Shown: piece by piece, positions 53,955 through 62,062 of the stretch
How positions within the stretch are numbered: position 1 is the stretch's first letter
Layout of the letters: every line of letters starts with the position of its first letter
Assembly (NCBI RefSeq): GCF_018304825.1
Contig: NZ_CP072648.1
Coordinates: 1,285,501 to 1,349,500, forward strand
Direction: 5' to 3'
Source: Chloracidobacterium validum
GTDB taxonomy: Bacteria; Acidobacteriota; Blastocatellia; Chloracidobacteriales; Chloracidobacteriaceae
Length of the DNA: 64,000 nucleotides
The notes under the pieces: model-generated
The model's database searches: none
What the model saw: the letters and a program-made list of their open reading frames with translations, nothing else
Told to the model about the DNA's origin: nothing
Position numbers and translations under genes: made by a program

Positions 53955-54937
53955 CGACGCCCTATATCCTTGCCGGTGACGTTGGTGGCACGAAAACCCA
54001 CTTGGGCCTGTTCGAGCTGGCCACGCTGGCCCCGCTCGAAACCAAAACCTTTGCCAGCGCTGACTTCACCGACCTCCTGGCGATGATCCGGTCGTTTGCG
54101 GGCGCCCGCGAACTGCGCTGCCAAGCTGTCTGCATCGGCGCGGCCGGTCCCGTTCTCGATGGCGTATGCCAGATTACGAACCTAACCTGGGCGATCCGCG
54201 CGGCCGAACTACGCCAGGCACTCGACTGCCCAGCCTTCGTCATCAACGACCTCGAAGCCAACGGCAATGGCATTGCCCTGCTCCCCCAAAGTGATCTCTA
54301 CCAGCTTCAGGCTGGCAAGCCGCAACTTGGCAACGCCGCGCTGATGTCAGCCGGGACCGGCCTGGGCGAGTGCATTCTGTTTTGGGACGGGACGCGGCAC
54401 ATTGCCGTCCCATCCGAAGGCGGCCATGCCAGTTTCTCGCCCAGTAATCCGACGGAAGCTGAACTGCTGGCCTACCTCTGGCAAACCTACCGCCACGTCA
54501 GTTGGGAACGCCTCGTCTCGGGCACCTTTGGATTTGAACACATTTATACCTTCCTCCGTGACACCGGGCGCGCCGCCGGGTCGGCCGAACTCGAAGCCAT
54601 GGCGGAAGCGGAGGGCTACGGAGCGGCCGTTTCAAAATTTGCCGACCAAGGCCTGCCGATTGCAGTTGCCACCATGGAGCAGTTTGTCGCCCTTTACGGC
54701 TCCGAAGCCGGCAACCTGGCGCTCAAGGCGCTGTCCACTGCCGGACTGTTCATCGGCGGCGGCATCGCCCCAAAAATCCTCACGTGGATGACCCGCGGCG
54801 GGTTTCTTCAGGCGTTCGTTGCCAAGGGAAGATTTCAGAACTTTCTCGAACAAATTCCGATCTCGATCATCCTCAATGAGCAAACGGCTCTCCTTGGCGC
54901 GGCACGCTACGCCAAGTATCACGCCCATCTCGCCTAA
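53951..54937 (+). CDS. glk: Glucokinase (ATP-dependent, Glk type)
   Basis: The 328-residue product has the N-terminal phosphate loop [13 protein letters not shown] (8-20), the [12 protein letters not shown] region, the substrate aspartate in [15 protein letters not shown], and [21 protein letters not shown], all of the Glk family. It makes glucose-6-phosphate. The start overlaps ppgK by 4 bases. Two glucokinases with different phosphate donors in one operon suggest switching between polyphosphate and ATP. Confidence 0.93.
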   Translation: MTTPYILAGDVGGTKTHLGLFELATLAPLETKTFASADFTDLLAMIRSFAGARELRCQAVCIGAAGPVLDGVCQITNLTWAIRAAELRQALDCPAFVINDLEANGNGIALLPQSDLYQLQAGKPQLGNAALMSAGTGLGECILFWDGTRHIAVPSEGGHASFSPSNPTEAELLAYLWQTYRHVSWERLVSGTFGFEHIYTFLRDTGRAAGSAELEAMAEAEGYGAAVSKFADQGLPIAVATMEQFVALYGSEAGNLALKALSTAGLFIGGGIAPKILTWMTRGGFLQAFVAKGRFQNFLEQIPISIILNEQTALLGAARYAKYHAHLA

Positions 54938-54964
54938 GCTTCATCATCCATAGCTTCGTCATCC

Positions 54965-56458
54965 ATGATTTTGGCGATTGATATTGGCTCGTCATCATTG
55001 CGCGCGGTCGTATTTACCCCAGATGGTCAATGGCGGACTGAAACCCTGGCGCGCCAACCGGTCGCCCCGACCACCACCGCGCCGGGCGAGATGACCTATG
55101 CTGCACCGACCCTGCTACGCCAGCTTGCCCACGTGGTAGGTCAATCCCTGCGCGCCGCCAATGCTCAGGGGCTGACGATTCAGGGCGTCGGCATGTCAAC
55201 CATGATGCACAGCCTGCTGGGCGTGAAGCTCTCGCCAGATAGTTCTGTTCCGGCGACTGTCGGCGCGCCGACCACACCCGTATTCTCTTGGGGAGACACC
55301 CGTTCCGAGGCAGAAAGAGAGAATTTGGTTGAATACTTCACCAGCCGCCAGCTCTACGCCCGGACCGGCTGTCCGCTCCATTCAAGCTACTGGCTGCTCA
55401 AGTTGGCCTGGCTCAAGCGAACGCTCACCATCCAGGACTGGCAGTGGATGTCCTTTGCCGAATACGTCTGGCTCCACCTCTTTGGCGTTGCCTATGCCAG
55501 TGTCTCACTGGCGTCAGCGACCGGGCTGTACGCCCGGCAAGCCGGCGATTGGGATGATGAAATCCTTTCCCAACTAGGACTTACCCGACGCAACCTCACC
55601 CCGATTGCCGATGATGATTTCGCGCTGCCGGGAACGGAGCTGCGGTCGCCGTTCAAAGTTCGCTGGTCAACTCTCCAGGATGCCAGTTTTTTTCCGCCGC
55701 TCAGCGATGGCGCGTGCAGTAACCTCGGCAGCCTTTGCTTTTCAGACGCCCGCGCGGCGATCAATATCGGCACGACCGCGGCGCTCCGCATCACCGTGCC
55801 GAAAGACCGCGAACCGGCAGCCCCACCTCCCGGACTCTGGGCTTACCGCTTCGACCAGCAGCACGCGCTGATCGGCGGAGCCCTGAGCAACGCCGGAAAC
55901 CTCCTCGCTTGGGGACGACGCGCGCTACGACTTCCTCCCCCAGAAAAGTTAGAAGCCATGCTCCAGGCCATGCCCCCGGACGAGGCCCAACTGACGGTGC
56001 TACCCTTCCTGACCGGCGAACGCAGCCTGGGTTGGCAGACCAACGCGACCGGCGCCATCCTTGGGTTGCGCCTCTCCACCTCGCCGGTCGCCATCTGGCA
56101 GGCGCTCCTTGAAACCCTCGCCATCCGTCTCGCCTGGATTGCCGAAACCCTGGAGACCGCTCACCTACTGCCGGCCTCCACATCCATTATCGTCTCGGGC
56201 GGCGTTTCTGCCTCACCGGCCTTTGCGGCCACCCTGTGCCATGCGCTCGGACGGCCCATTTGTGTTATCCAGACGGAAGCTTCGGCCCGGGGCGTAGCGC
56301 TCTGGGTCAGTCTCCGCCTGGGACTCATGGTCACGGAGGCTTGCCCGCTCCCCGATGGCCGGTGGTTTCAACCAGATGCCGAACGCCACGCGCAGTACCA
56401 GGCTTGCCTCATGCGTCACCGCGCGGCGTATTATCAAATCATGACCGCTCCCGGCTGA
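54965..56458 (+). CDS. FGGY-family carbohydrate kinase (gluconokinase-like)
   Basis: The 497-residue product opens with AIDIGSSSLRAVVF and has the FGGY features FSWGDTRSEAE, GCPLHSSYWLLKL and the C-terminal IIVSGGVSASPAF, as in gluconate or xylulose kinases. The sugar substrate is not certain. A VGAPT palindrome encodes part of an extra loop at about residues 94-106. The gene follows glk by 27 bases. Confidence 0.87.
   Translation: MILAIDIGSSSLRAVVFTPDGQWRTETLARQPVAPTTTAPGEMTYAAPTLLRQLAHVVGQSLRAANAQGLTIQGVGMSTMMHSLLGVKLSPDSSVPATVGAPTTPVFSWGDTRSEAERENLVEYFTSRQLYARTGCPLHSSYWLLKLAWLKRTLTIQDWQWMSFAEYVWLHLFGVAYASVSLASATGLYARQAGDWDDEILSQLGLTRRNLTPIADDDFALPGTELRSPFKVRWSTLQDASFFPPLSDGACSNLGSLCFSDARAAINIGTTAALRITVPKDREPAAPPPGLWAYRFDQQHALIGGALSNAGNLLAWGRRALRLPPPEKLEAMLQAMPPDEAQLTVLPFLTGERSLGWQTNATGAILGLRLSTSPVAIWQALLETLAIRLAWIAETLETAHLLPASTSIIVSGGVSASPAFAATLCHALGRPICVIQTEASARGVALWVSLRLGLMVTEACPLPDGRWFQPDAERHAQYQACLMRHRAAYYQIMTAPG
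55258..55273. repeat. VGAPT palindrome, copy 3 (in FGGY kinase gene)
   Basis: The 14-bp core GTCGGCGCGCCGAC is perfect; the outer pair is T/C. It encodes V-G-A-P-T in a loop just before FSWGDTR. Confidence 0.85.
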
Positions 56459-56483
56459 CACCTGCACGGGTAGCCCCTTGCCT

Positions 56484-57257
56484 ATGGTTCGCTTGATACA
56501 CTCGATTGTCGCATTGGCGCTCATTGTTATCTACACCATCGTTATGGCCTCGCTGGCCCTGCTCATCGCGCCGTTTGACCGAACCGGCGAATACCAGCAC
56601 TGGTGCGCGCGCACCTGGTGCCGCCTGATTGCCTGGACCGTCGGCATGCGCGTGACCGTCACCGGGCTGGACCAACTACCCTGCCATACACCGGCAGTGG
56701 TCTTATCCAATCACCAGAGCCTGCTGGACATTCCGGTTCTCTTTGCCTTTCTGCCGTTTCAGTTTCGCATTCTCGCCAAAAAAGAACTCTTCCGCCTTCC
56801 CTTCCTGGGTTGGTTTCTCTGGCGCGCCGGCCATATCCCGGTTGACCGTGGAAACCGAAATGCCACCCCGACGATGATTCGGGCGGCCAAAAGCGTGCTA
56901 GAGGCGCGGATTCCGGTGGTCATCTTTCCAGAGGGCACCCGCAATCTCCAGCCAGCCCAAGTCAAGGCTTTCAAACCGGGTGGCTTCCGCTTGGCCCAGG
57001 AAGCCGGCGTTCCGTTGGTCCCAGTGACAATTTACGGAACGGCGGCTTTCCTGCCGGCGGGTTCATTTATTCTGACGCCTTGTCCGGTGAACGTGACGAT
57101 TCACCCACCCATCCCATCCGATCGGCCGATTGAAAGCGCCATGGCCGAGGTCACCGCTGTCATGAACCGACAACTCGAAGCGTCAGCTCACCTTCACCGC
57201 CAGTCGGCGCCCCTGGCAACCGGCGCTCGACCGGGCAACGAACTGTCCCGCTCATGA
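56484..57257 (+). CDS. plsC: 1-acyl-sn-glycerol-3-phosphate acyltransferase (PlsC)
   Basis: The 257-residue product has a membrane helix (about 8-30), the catalytic NHQSLLD (76-82) and FPEGTR (148-153). It acylates lysophosphatidate to phosphatidate at the inner membrane. ATG 56484 was preferred to a TTG two codons earlier. The stop overlaps the CPBP gene (ATGA). Confidence 0.92.
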   Translation: MVRLIHSIVALALIVIYTIVMASLALLIAPFDRTGEYQHWCARTWCRLIAWTVGMRVTVTGLDQLPCHTPAVVLSNHQSLLDIPVLFAFLPFQFRILAKKELFRLPFLGWFLWRAGHIPVDRGNRNATPTMIRAAKSVLEARIPVVIFPEGTRNLQPAQVKAFKPGGFRLAQEAGVPLVPVTIYGTAAFLPAGSFILTPCPVNVTIHPPIPSDRPIESAMAEVTAVMNRQLEASAHLHRQSAPLATGARPGNELSRS

Positions 57258-58081
57258 CACGCCACACCCCACCAATGGCTGACGGACGAGTGGCTAGCCC
57301 GCCGCCACTAAGGGTGGGTTGGAATGCCAGCGCGGCGCTTGTCGCCTGGCTCGTGAGCGTCAGTTGCCTATTCTTGGCTTCGCTTGGCGCGCAACTCGGC
57401 TGGCTGACTTGGTACTACTGGAAGCAAGGCATGATGCCCACCCAAGCCGACATGGTGGGATCGCACTCGCTCACACTGACCCTGATACTCTCTACGTTCG
57501 TTGCCCATGCCGTCATCCTTGGCTGGTGTGTTCGGCTCATCCGTAGAACGTCACCCCAGGGCATGCTCCGGGCGCTTGGCTTTGATTGGGGTTTCCCGCT
57601 CTGGTCGCGCAAGGGTGGCCTGCTGGCCGCCTGTGTCCTGGCGGCGCCGGGCTTTCTGGCACTTGGCGCCTGGCTCGAACGCTATGTTCCCAACAGCAAA
57701 ACCGACCTCGACCGCGTGCTGGCCATGGGTCCATCCATTCGGATTGCCATTGCCCTGGTGGCTGCGCTATCCGCGCCGCTGGTCGAAGAAATCGTGTACC
57801 GTGGTATTGTGTTTGGCGGACTCCGTACCCGCCTCGGAACCGGTGTCACCGTCGCGGTCGTTTCGGTCTTGTTTCTGGTCGTCCACGTTCCCCAGTACTG
57901 GGGTGCGTGGGCCGGGCTGACCATGTTGGGGCTGCTGAGTTTGGCCCTGACGCTCCTCCGCGCCGCCACCGGTTCCGTGCTCCCCGCGGTGGCACTGCAC
58001 TATGCGTTCAACGGCATCCAGGCCGTTGCAATTATTTTTTTCTGGGAACATCTGGAAGCTTCCCAATCAACCACGCCATGA
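57254..58081 (+). CDS. CPBP-family intramembrane metalloprotease (CAAX-like)
   Basis: The product has 275 residues with about six to eight hydrophobic segments. The family motif EEIVYRG is present (E178, E179, R183), with histidines in LVVHVPQYWG and ALHYAFNG as the other metal or catalytic residues. It would cleave a membrane substrate, which is unknown. It overlaps both neighbours by 4 bases (plsC and fabG). Confidence 0.88.
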   Translation: MTRHTPPMADGRVASPPPLRVGWNASAALVAWLVSVSCLFLASLGAQLGWLTWYYWKQGMMPTQADMVGSHSLTLTLILSTFVAHAVILGWCVRLIRRTSPQGMLRALGFDWGFPLWSRKGGLLAACVLAAPGFLALGAWLERYVPNSKTDLDRVLAMGPSIRIAIALVAALSAPLVEEIVYRGIVFGGLRTRLGTGVTVAVVSVLFLVVHVPQYWGAWAGLTMLGLLSLALTLLRAATGSVLPAVALHYAFNGIQAVAIIFFWEHLEASQSTTP

Positions 58082-58824
58082 ACTTTCACAACCAGACGAT
58101 CCTTATTACAGGTGGCTCACGCGGCATTGGGCGCGCCATTGCCCTCGAACTGGCCTCCCGCGGCGCCAACATCGCCTTCACCTACCGCAGCCAAGTCGAA
58201 GCCGCTCAAGCAGTCGAGCAGGAATTGCGCCAGCACGGCACTGAGGCCCAGGGCTATCAGGCCGATGGGGCTGACTTCGAGGCAGCGCAAACGGTCGTCA
58301 AGCAAGTCCGGGAACGGTTTGGCGCGATTCACGCCCTGGTCAACAACGCCGGGATCACCCGTGACAAGCTGCTGGTGATGATGAAAGAAGAGGACTGGGA
58401 CGCCGTTTTGTCCGCCAACCTCAAAAGCGTTTTCAATCTCTCGAAGGCCGTCGTCAGCCTCCTCATCAAGCAAAAGCAAGGCGGGACGATTCTCAACATC
58501 AGCTCCATCAGCGGGGTTGTCGGCATGGCCGGGCAAACCAACTATTCGGCCGCCAAAGCTGGCATGATTGGCTTCACTAAAGCTCTGGCCAAGGAAGTCG
58601 CCAGCCGCAGCATTACGGTCAACGCCCTGGCGCTCGGCCTCATTGAGACCGATATGACCGAAGCGCTCGGCGCCGATTACCGCGCCAAGCTACTGGCCGA
58701 CATTCCGCTCGGACGGTTTGGGACACCCGCGGAAGTGGCCCGCATTGCGGCCTTTCTGCTTTCCACCGACGCGCGCTATATCACCGGACAGGTCATCCAG
58801 GCGGACGGTGGACTGGCCATGTAG
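58078..58824 (+). CDS. fabG: 3-oxoacyl-[acyl-carrier-protein] reductase
   Basis: This 248-residue SDR has TGGSRGIG (11-18), NNAG (89-92) and the catalytic S143, Y156 and K160 (NYSAAKAG), plus the FabG phrases SRSITVNALALGLIETDMT and ITGQVIQADGGLAM. It is the NADPH-dependent second step of fatty-acid elongation. It is coupled to the CPBP gene. No fabD or acpP is adjacent, so it may be a paralogue. Confidence 0.9.
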   Translation: MNFHNQTILITGGSRGIGRAIALELASRGANIAFTYRSQVEAAQAVEQELRQHGTEAQGYQADGADFEAAQTVVKQVRERFGAIHALVNNAGITRDKLLVMMKEEDWDAVLSANLKSVFNLSKAVVSLLIKQKQGGTILNISSISGVVGMAGQTNYSAAKAGMIGFTKALAKEVASRSITVNALALGLIETDMTEALGADYRAKLLADIPLGRFGTPAEVARIAAFLLSTDARYITGQVIQADGGLAM

Positions 58825-58867
58825 GCCGGCCCCCAATCATCGCCATCACCCAGACCAAGGAGATCTG

Positions 58868-59143
58868 ATGCCGGCGCCAGACCTGTCGAGCCTCGAAAAA
58901 ATCCAGGCTGAACTCCGCCGCTACGAACACCCGCTTTTTGACTTTCGGGCTGAAGCTGATGAGCGTGGCGTTCGGGTGATCATTTCCCTCAAAGTGGACG
59001 GCATTCTGGAGCCGTACAGCTTTGTCGTGCCACACCGCGACCTTCAGGACCCGCGCTATGGTTGGCGCTTTCAAAACCTGGTCTTCAACTACCTGCACGA
59101 CTATATGATTGAAACCTTCACGCTCACGCCCCATCACCTGTGA
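58868..59143 (+). CDS. Conserved-looking hypothetical protein, 91 residues
   Basis: AAGGAG lies 5 bases before the ATG, an excellent ribosome site. The product is soluble, with amphipathic strands (GVRVIISLKV, EPYSFVVPHRDL) and a helix (FQNLVFNYLHDYMIETF). No family was recognised. It sits between fabG and mobA in a tightly packed run. Confidence 0.7.
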   Translation: MPAPDLSSLEKIQAELRRYEHPLFDFRAEADERGVRVIISLKVDGILEPYSFVVPHRDLQDPRYGWRFQNLVFNYLHDYMIETFTLTPHHL

Positions 59144-59144
59144 C

Positions 59145-59834
59145 ATGGTGACTGCCCAGGAAGCCTCGTACCCGCTTTATATCCTGGTCGGTGGGCAGAG
59201 CCGGCGCATGGGCCGGCCAAAGGCACTCCTGCCTTTCCCTGTGGCTCCGCTCGTGGTGGTTTTGATCAGTCGTTTCCTTGGTTGCTTTCGGGATATTTAC
59301 CTTATTTCTTCTTCTGCGCTGCCGGCCTGGTTACTAGAAAAAACATTATCAGACTATCGTTTCACCACAGATGACATCCCAGTCATCGTTGATTCCCATC
59401 CGGCCGCCGGCCCCTTGGCCGGCCTCGAATGCGCCGCCCACCACGCCCAAGGCCAGGGCGCGGCACGCTGGCTGGTCATCCCCTGTGACATGCCGTTTCT
59501 GACCACGGACTTTCTGCAACGCTTGGCATGTGCTTCACCACAGGCCTCAGCCGTCGTTCCCGCTTCGGCAACCGGACAACGCACCGGCGTCTGCGCGGCC
59601 TACGGCGGCCCGGACGTCCACCCGGCGCTGACCGCTCTCCTCGCAGCCGGACAGCACCGAGTCCACGCCTTCATCGAGCAGATTGGCGCGGCAACCCTTC
59701 CCTTCTCGGCTTACGCCGACTTGCCTGCGGCCGAGTGGCTACTTTTCAACCTGAATACGCCCAAAGACTACCAGCAAGCGCTCAGATGGCAGACCACTGC
59801 CCGCCCGCCACTACCGAGCGGCAGCTTCGGCTGA
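59145..59834 (+). CDS. mobA: Molybdenum cofactor guanylyltransferase MobA
   Basis: The 229-residue product has the nucleotide-binding LVGGQSRRMGRPKALLP (14-30) and the metal-binding VIPCDMPFLT. It attaches GMP to molybdopterin. The start is one base past the stop of the preceding gene. An AT-rich island (about 59260-59375) lies in the first third and contains a GTCTGATAA copy. The last 24 bases overlap the convergent LOG gene. Confidence 0.88.
   Translation: MVTAQEASYPLYILVGGQSRRMGRPKALLPFPVAPLVVVLISRFLGCFRDIYLISSSALPAWLLEKTLSDYRFTTDDIPVIVDSHPAAGPLAGLECAAHHAQGQGAARWLVIPCDMPFLTTDFLQRLACASPQASAVVPASATGQRTGVCAAYGGPDVHPALTALLAAGQHRVHAFIEQIGAATLPFSAYADLPAAEWLLFNLNTPKDYQQALRWQTTARPPLPSGSFG
59346..59354 (-). 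repeat. GTCTGATAA motif, copy 5
   Basis: Exact 9-mer inside mobA; 17 bases around it match copy 3 exactly. Confidence 0.65.
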
Positions 59835-60383
59835 AACAGCGGCGGCCAGGCGCGCCAGTAATGGCACGACGTCTCGCTCAACCATCAGCAATGCCCGACA
59901 GTCGGGCGTCAAAAAGCCCTCGCGCACGGCCCGGTCGAGAAAAGCCAAAAGACCATCATAGTAACCGCCCACGTTCAGCAGGCCGACCGGTTTGGTGTGA
60001 TAACCCAACTGCCGCCAAGTCCAGATTTCAAACAGTTCATCCAAGGTACCGATGCCGCCCGGCAAGGCAACAAAAGCATCGGACAGCTCCATCATGCGCG
60101 CTTTGCGCTCATGCATGGTCGGCGTGACGTACATGTCCGTCACGCCGACATAGGCTACCTCGCGGGCCATCAATCGCTCTGGAATGACACCCAGGATCCG
60201 TCCGCCAGCACTCAGAACAGCGGACGCCACAACCCCCATCAAACCAACGCTGCCACCGCCGTAAACGACCTCAATGCCCTGCTGCGCCAGGTATTGCCCA
60301 ACGGCTTGCGCCGTCTCACGGTAGATGGCGGCTTGCCCAGCCTGCGACCCACAGTAAACACAGACCCGCTTCAGTTGTTTCAC
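59811..60383 (-). CDS. LOG-family protein (cytokinin-type nucleotide phosphoribohydrolase)
   Basis: The 190-residue Rossmann-fold product has the signature PGGIGTLDE (108-116), MHERKARM (90-97) and the YGGGSVGLMG loop. Family members remove ribose-5-phosphate from nucleotide monophosphates. The GTG start is fixed by an in-frame TGA two codons upstream; GGAGG lies 11 bases before it. It converges with and overlaps mobA. Confidence 0.9.
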   Translation of the reverse strand: MKQLKRVCVYCGSQAGQAAIYRETAQAVGQYLAQQGIEVVYGGGSVGLMGVVASAVLSAGGRILGVIPERLMAREVAYVGVTDMYVTPTMHERKARMMELSDAFVALPGGIGTLDELFEIWTWRQLGYHTKPVGLLNVGGYYDGLLAFLDRAVREGFLTPDCRALLMVERDVVPLLARLAAAVSAEAAAR

Positions 60384-60454
60384 GGCTCACCACCCTCCGG
60401 CTGGTCTTCGGCGCTTTTCGGCTTCTCGGCCTTGGCTCGGCCCTTGCGCTAACG

Positions 60455-60463
60455 TTATCAGAC
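60455..60463 (-). repeat. GTCTGATAA motif, copy 6
   Basis: Exact 9-mer (minus strand) about 75 bases upstream of the LOG gene, in the position of a possible -10 element, in an otherwise G/C-rich gap. Confidence 0.6.
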
Positions 60464-60481
60464 GAAAGTCATAAAAAAACA

Positions 60482-62062
60482 CTACGGCGTGTCGGCAATC
60501 CAAACCTTCCGCAAGAAGGCGTAGCTCCCCGATAACTCCAACGCAATCCCCTGCACCCGCTCGTGCGCCACCGCCACGTTGTCGGGATGCCAGAGAAAAA
60601 TTTGTGGCGCATCGGCCACGACTTGCTTCTGTACTAACCCATATAACCGCCGCTGCTCCGCCTTATCGGTCGTCCCAGCCGCCGCCCGCAGCCAGCCGTC
60701 CACCGCCGCCGAACGGTACCGCGCCCGGTTCGCCCCCTCGCTATACCCGCGCTCTTTCGTGGGGATGCGTGAGGATTCATAAAAATAGCTCAGGAAATCC
60801 ACGCTTTGATTGGCCCCCACGTTGATGAGGTAGAACATTTGAAAATTCCCGGCAATCGTATCCTGCAAAAAGGTTTGAAACTCAAATGAACGCAGCGCCA
60901 GCTCGATCCCCACTTGCTTGAGCTGCTCCTGAAGCACGGCCGCGACCTGACGTGACAATTCAGCCGAAGACGTCTTGAGTTCCAGGCGGAGTGGCCGCTC
61001 CGGCCCATAGCCGGCCTCGCCCAACAGTCGGCGCGCCTCTTCCGGGTCATACCGCGCCGGCGGTAAGTCTGCCGGATAAGCCCACTGCTCCGGCGGTAAT
61101 GGACCGGCTGCCGGCCGCGCCATGCCGCGAAACACGGTTCGGATGATGGTCTCCCGATCAATGGCCAGTGCGAGCGCCCGCCGGACCCGCACGTCGGCCA
61201 AGCGCGCGTCCTCGCAGTTCAATCCCAGGTAGGCAATGTTCGTTCCCTTGGACCGCACAAGCTTGAGACCCCGCGCTTTCCCCAACGCCTGGTTCGTGCT
61301 GTAGGCCAAATCCGCGTTGATCGCCAACTGGACCGTTCCCTTGCGCAACTCCAACTCCCGTGTCGTCGCGTCGGGAATGAAGCGAATCCGCAGGTGCTTT
61401 AGCTTTGGCGCGCCCTTGAAGTAGTCCGGGTTGGCTTCCAGCCAAATGTCGTTCTGTTCCCGATAAGCCACCACCTTGAACGGTCCGGTGCCGATCGGCT
61501 TCGTCGCTGCCTCGGCCGCGTCCGTGCCCTTGGGCAGAATGCCCACCGCGACCAGGCTCCCCAGCATGGGTAGATTGGGCGCGCGACAGCGAAAAATTAC
61601 CGTTTGCGCATCGGGCGTCTCAATGCGCTCGACCAGCGCGAAATCCCCCTTCTTCGGCGAACTGAAATCCGACGCGCACATGCTCTCGAACGTGTACTTC
61701 ACATCCTCGGCCGTCAGCCGCCGCCCATCGTGAAACCGAATGTCCGGCCGTAACCGGAAGGTAAACACGCGCGCATCGGGCGAAACCGTGAAGTCCGCCA
61801 GCTCCGGCACAATTTCAAGCTGGTCGTTCTTGTTCACCAGCGTGTCAAAGACAAGCTGCTGCAACCTGGCCGAAACGGCGTCGTTGCCAACGCGCGGGTC
61901 AATCGTCTTGGGCGGCTTCTCGACCGCCAGCACGAGCGTGTCAGCCGCCAGCGCCACGGGTCGCCGACACCCACCGCCGGCCAGCCAGCCAGCCACCACC
62001 AACCATAAACACTGGGCCGCGACCAGGACGGCCGCCGGTCGCCGCGCCTCACGCCAGGGCAT
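60482..62062 (-). CDS. Orphan ABC solute-binding protein, family 5 (peptide/nickel type)
   Basis: The product has 526 residues. An N-terminal hydrophobic segment ends in GGGCRRP, which could be an atypical lipobox. The body is a complete SBP_bac_5 domain (GTGPFKVVAYRE, VRRALALAIDRETII, PDIRFHDGRRLTAEDVKYTFE). It binds oligopeptides or similar ligands in the periplasm. No permease or ATPase gene is adjacent. It overlaps the upstream CruA-like gene by 14 bases. Confidence 0.88.
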   Translation of the reverse strand: MPWREARRPAAVLVAAQCLWLVVAGWLAGGGCRRPVALAADTLVLAVEKPPKTIDPRVGNDAVSARLQQLVFDTLVNKNDQLEIVPELADFTVSPDARVFTFRLRPDIRFHDGRRLTAEDVKYTFESMCASDFSSPKKGDFALVERIETPDAQTVIFRCRAPNLPMLGSLVAVGILPKGTDAAEAATKPIGTGPFKVVAYREQNDIWLEANPDYFKGAPKLKHLRIRFIPDATTRELELRKGTVQLAINADLAYSTNQALGKARGLKLVRSKGTNIAYLGLNCEDARLADVRVRRALALAIDRETIIRTVFRGMARPAAGPLPPEQWAYPADLPPARYDPEEARRLLGEAGYGPERPLRLELKTSSAELSRQVAAVLQEQLKQVGIELALRSFEFQTFLQDTIAGNFQMFYLINVGANQSVDFLSYFYESSRIPTKERGYSEGANRARYRSAAVDGWLRAAAGTTDKAEQRRLYGLVQKQVVADAPQIFLWHPDNVAVAHERVQGIALELSGSYAFLRKVWIADTP

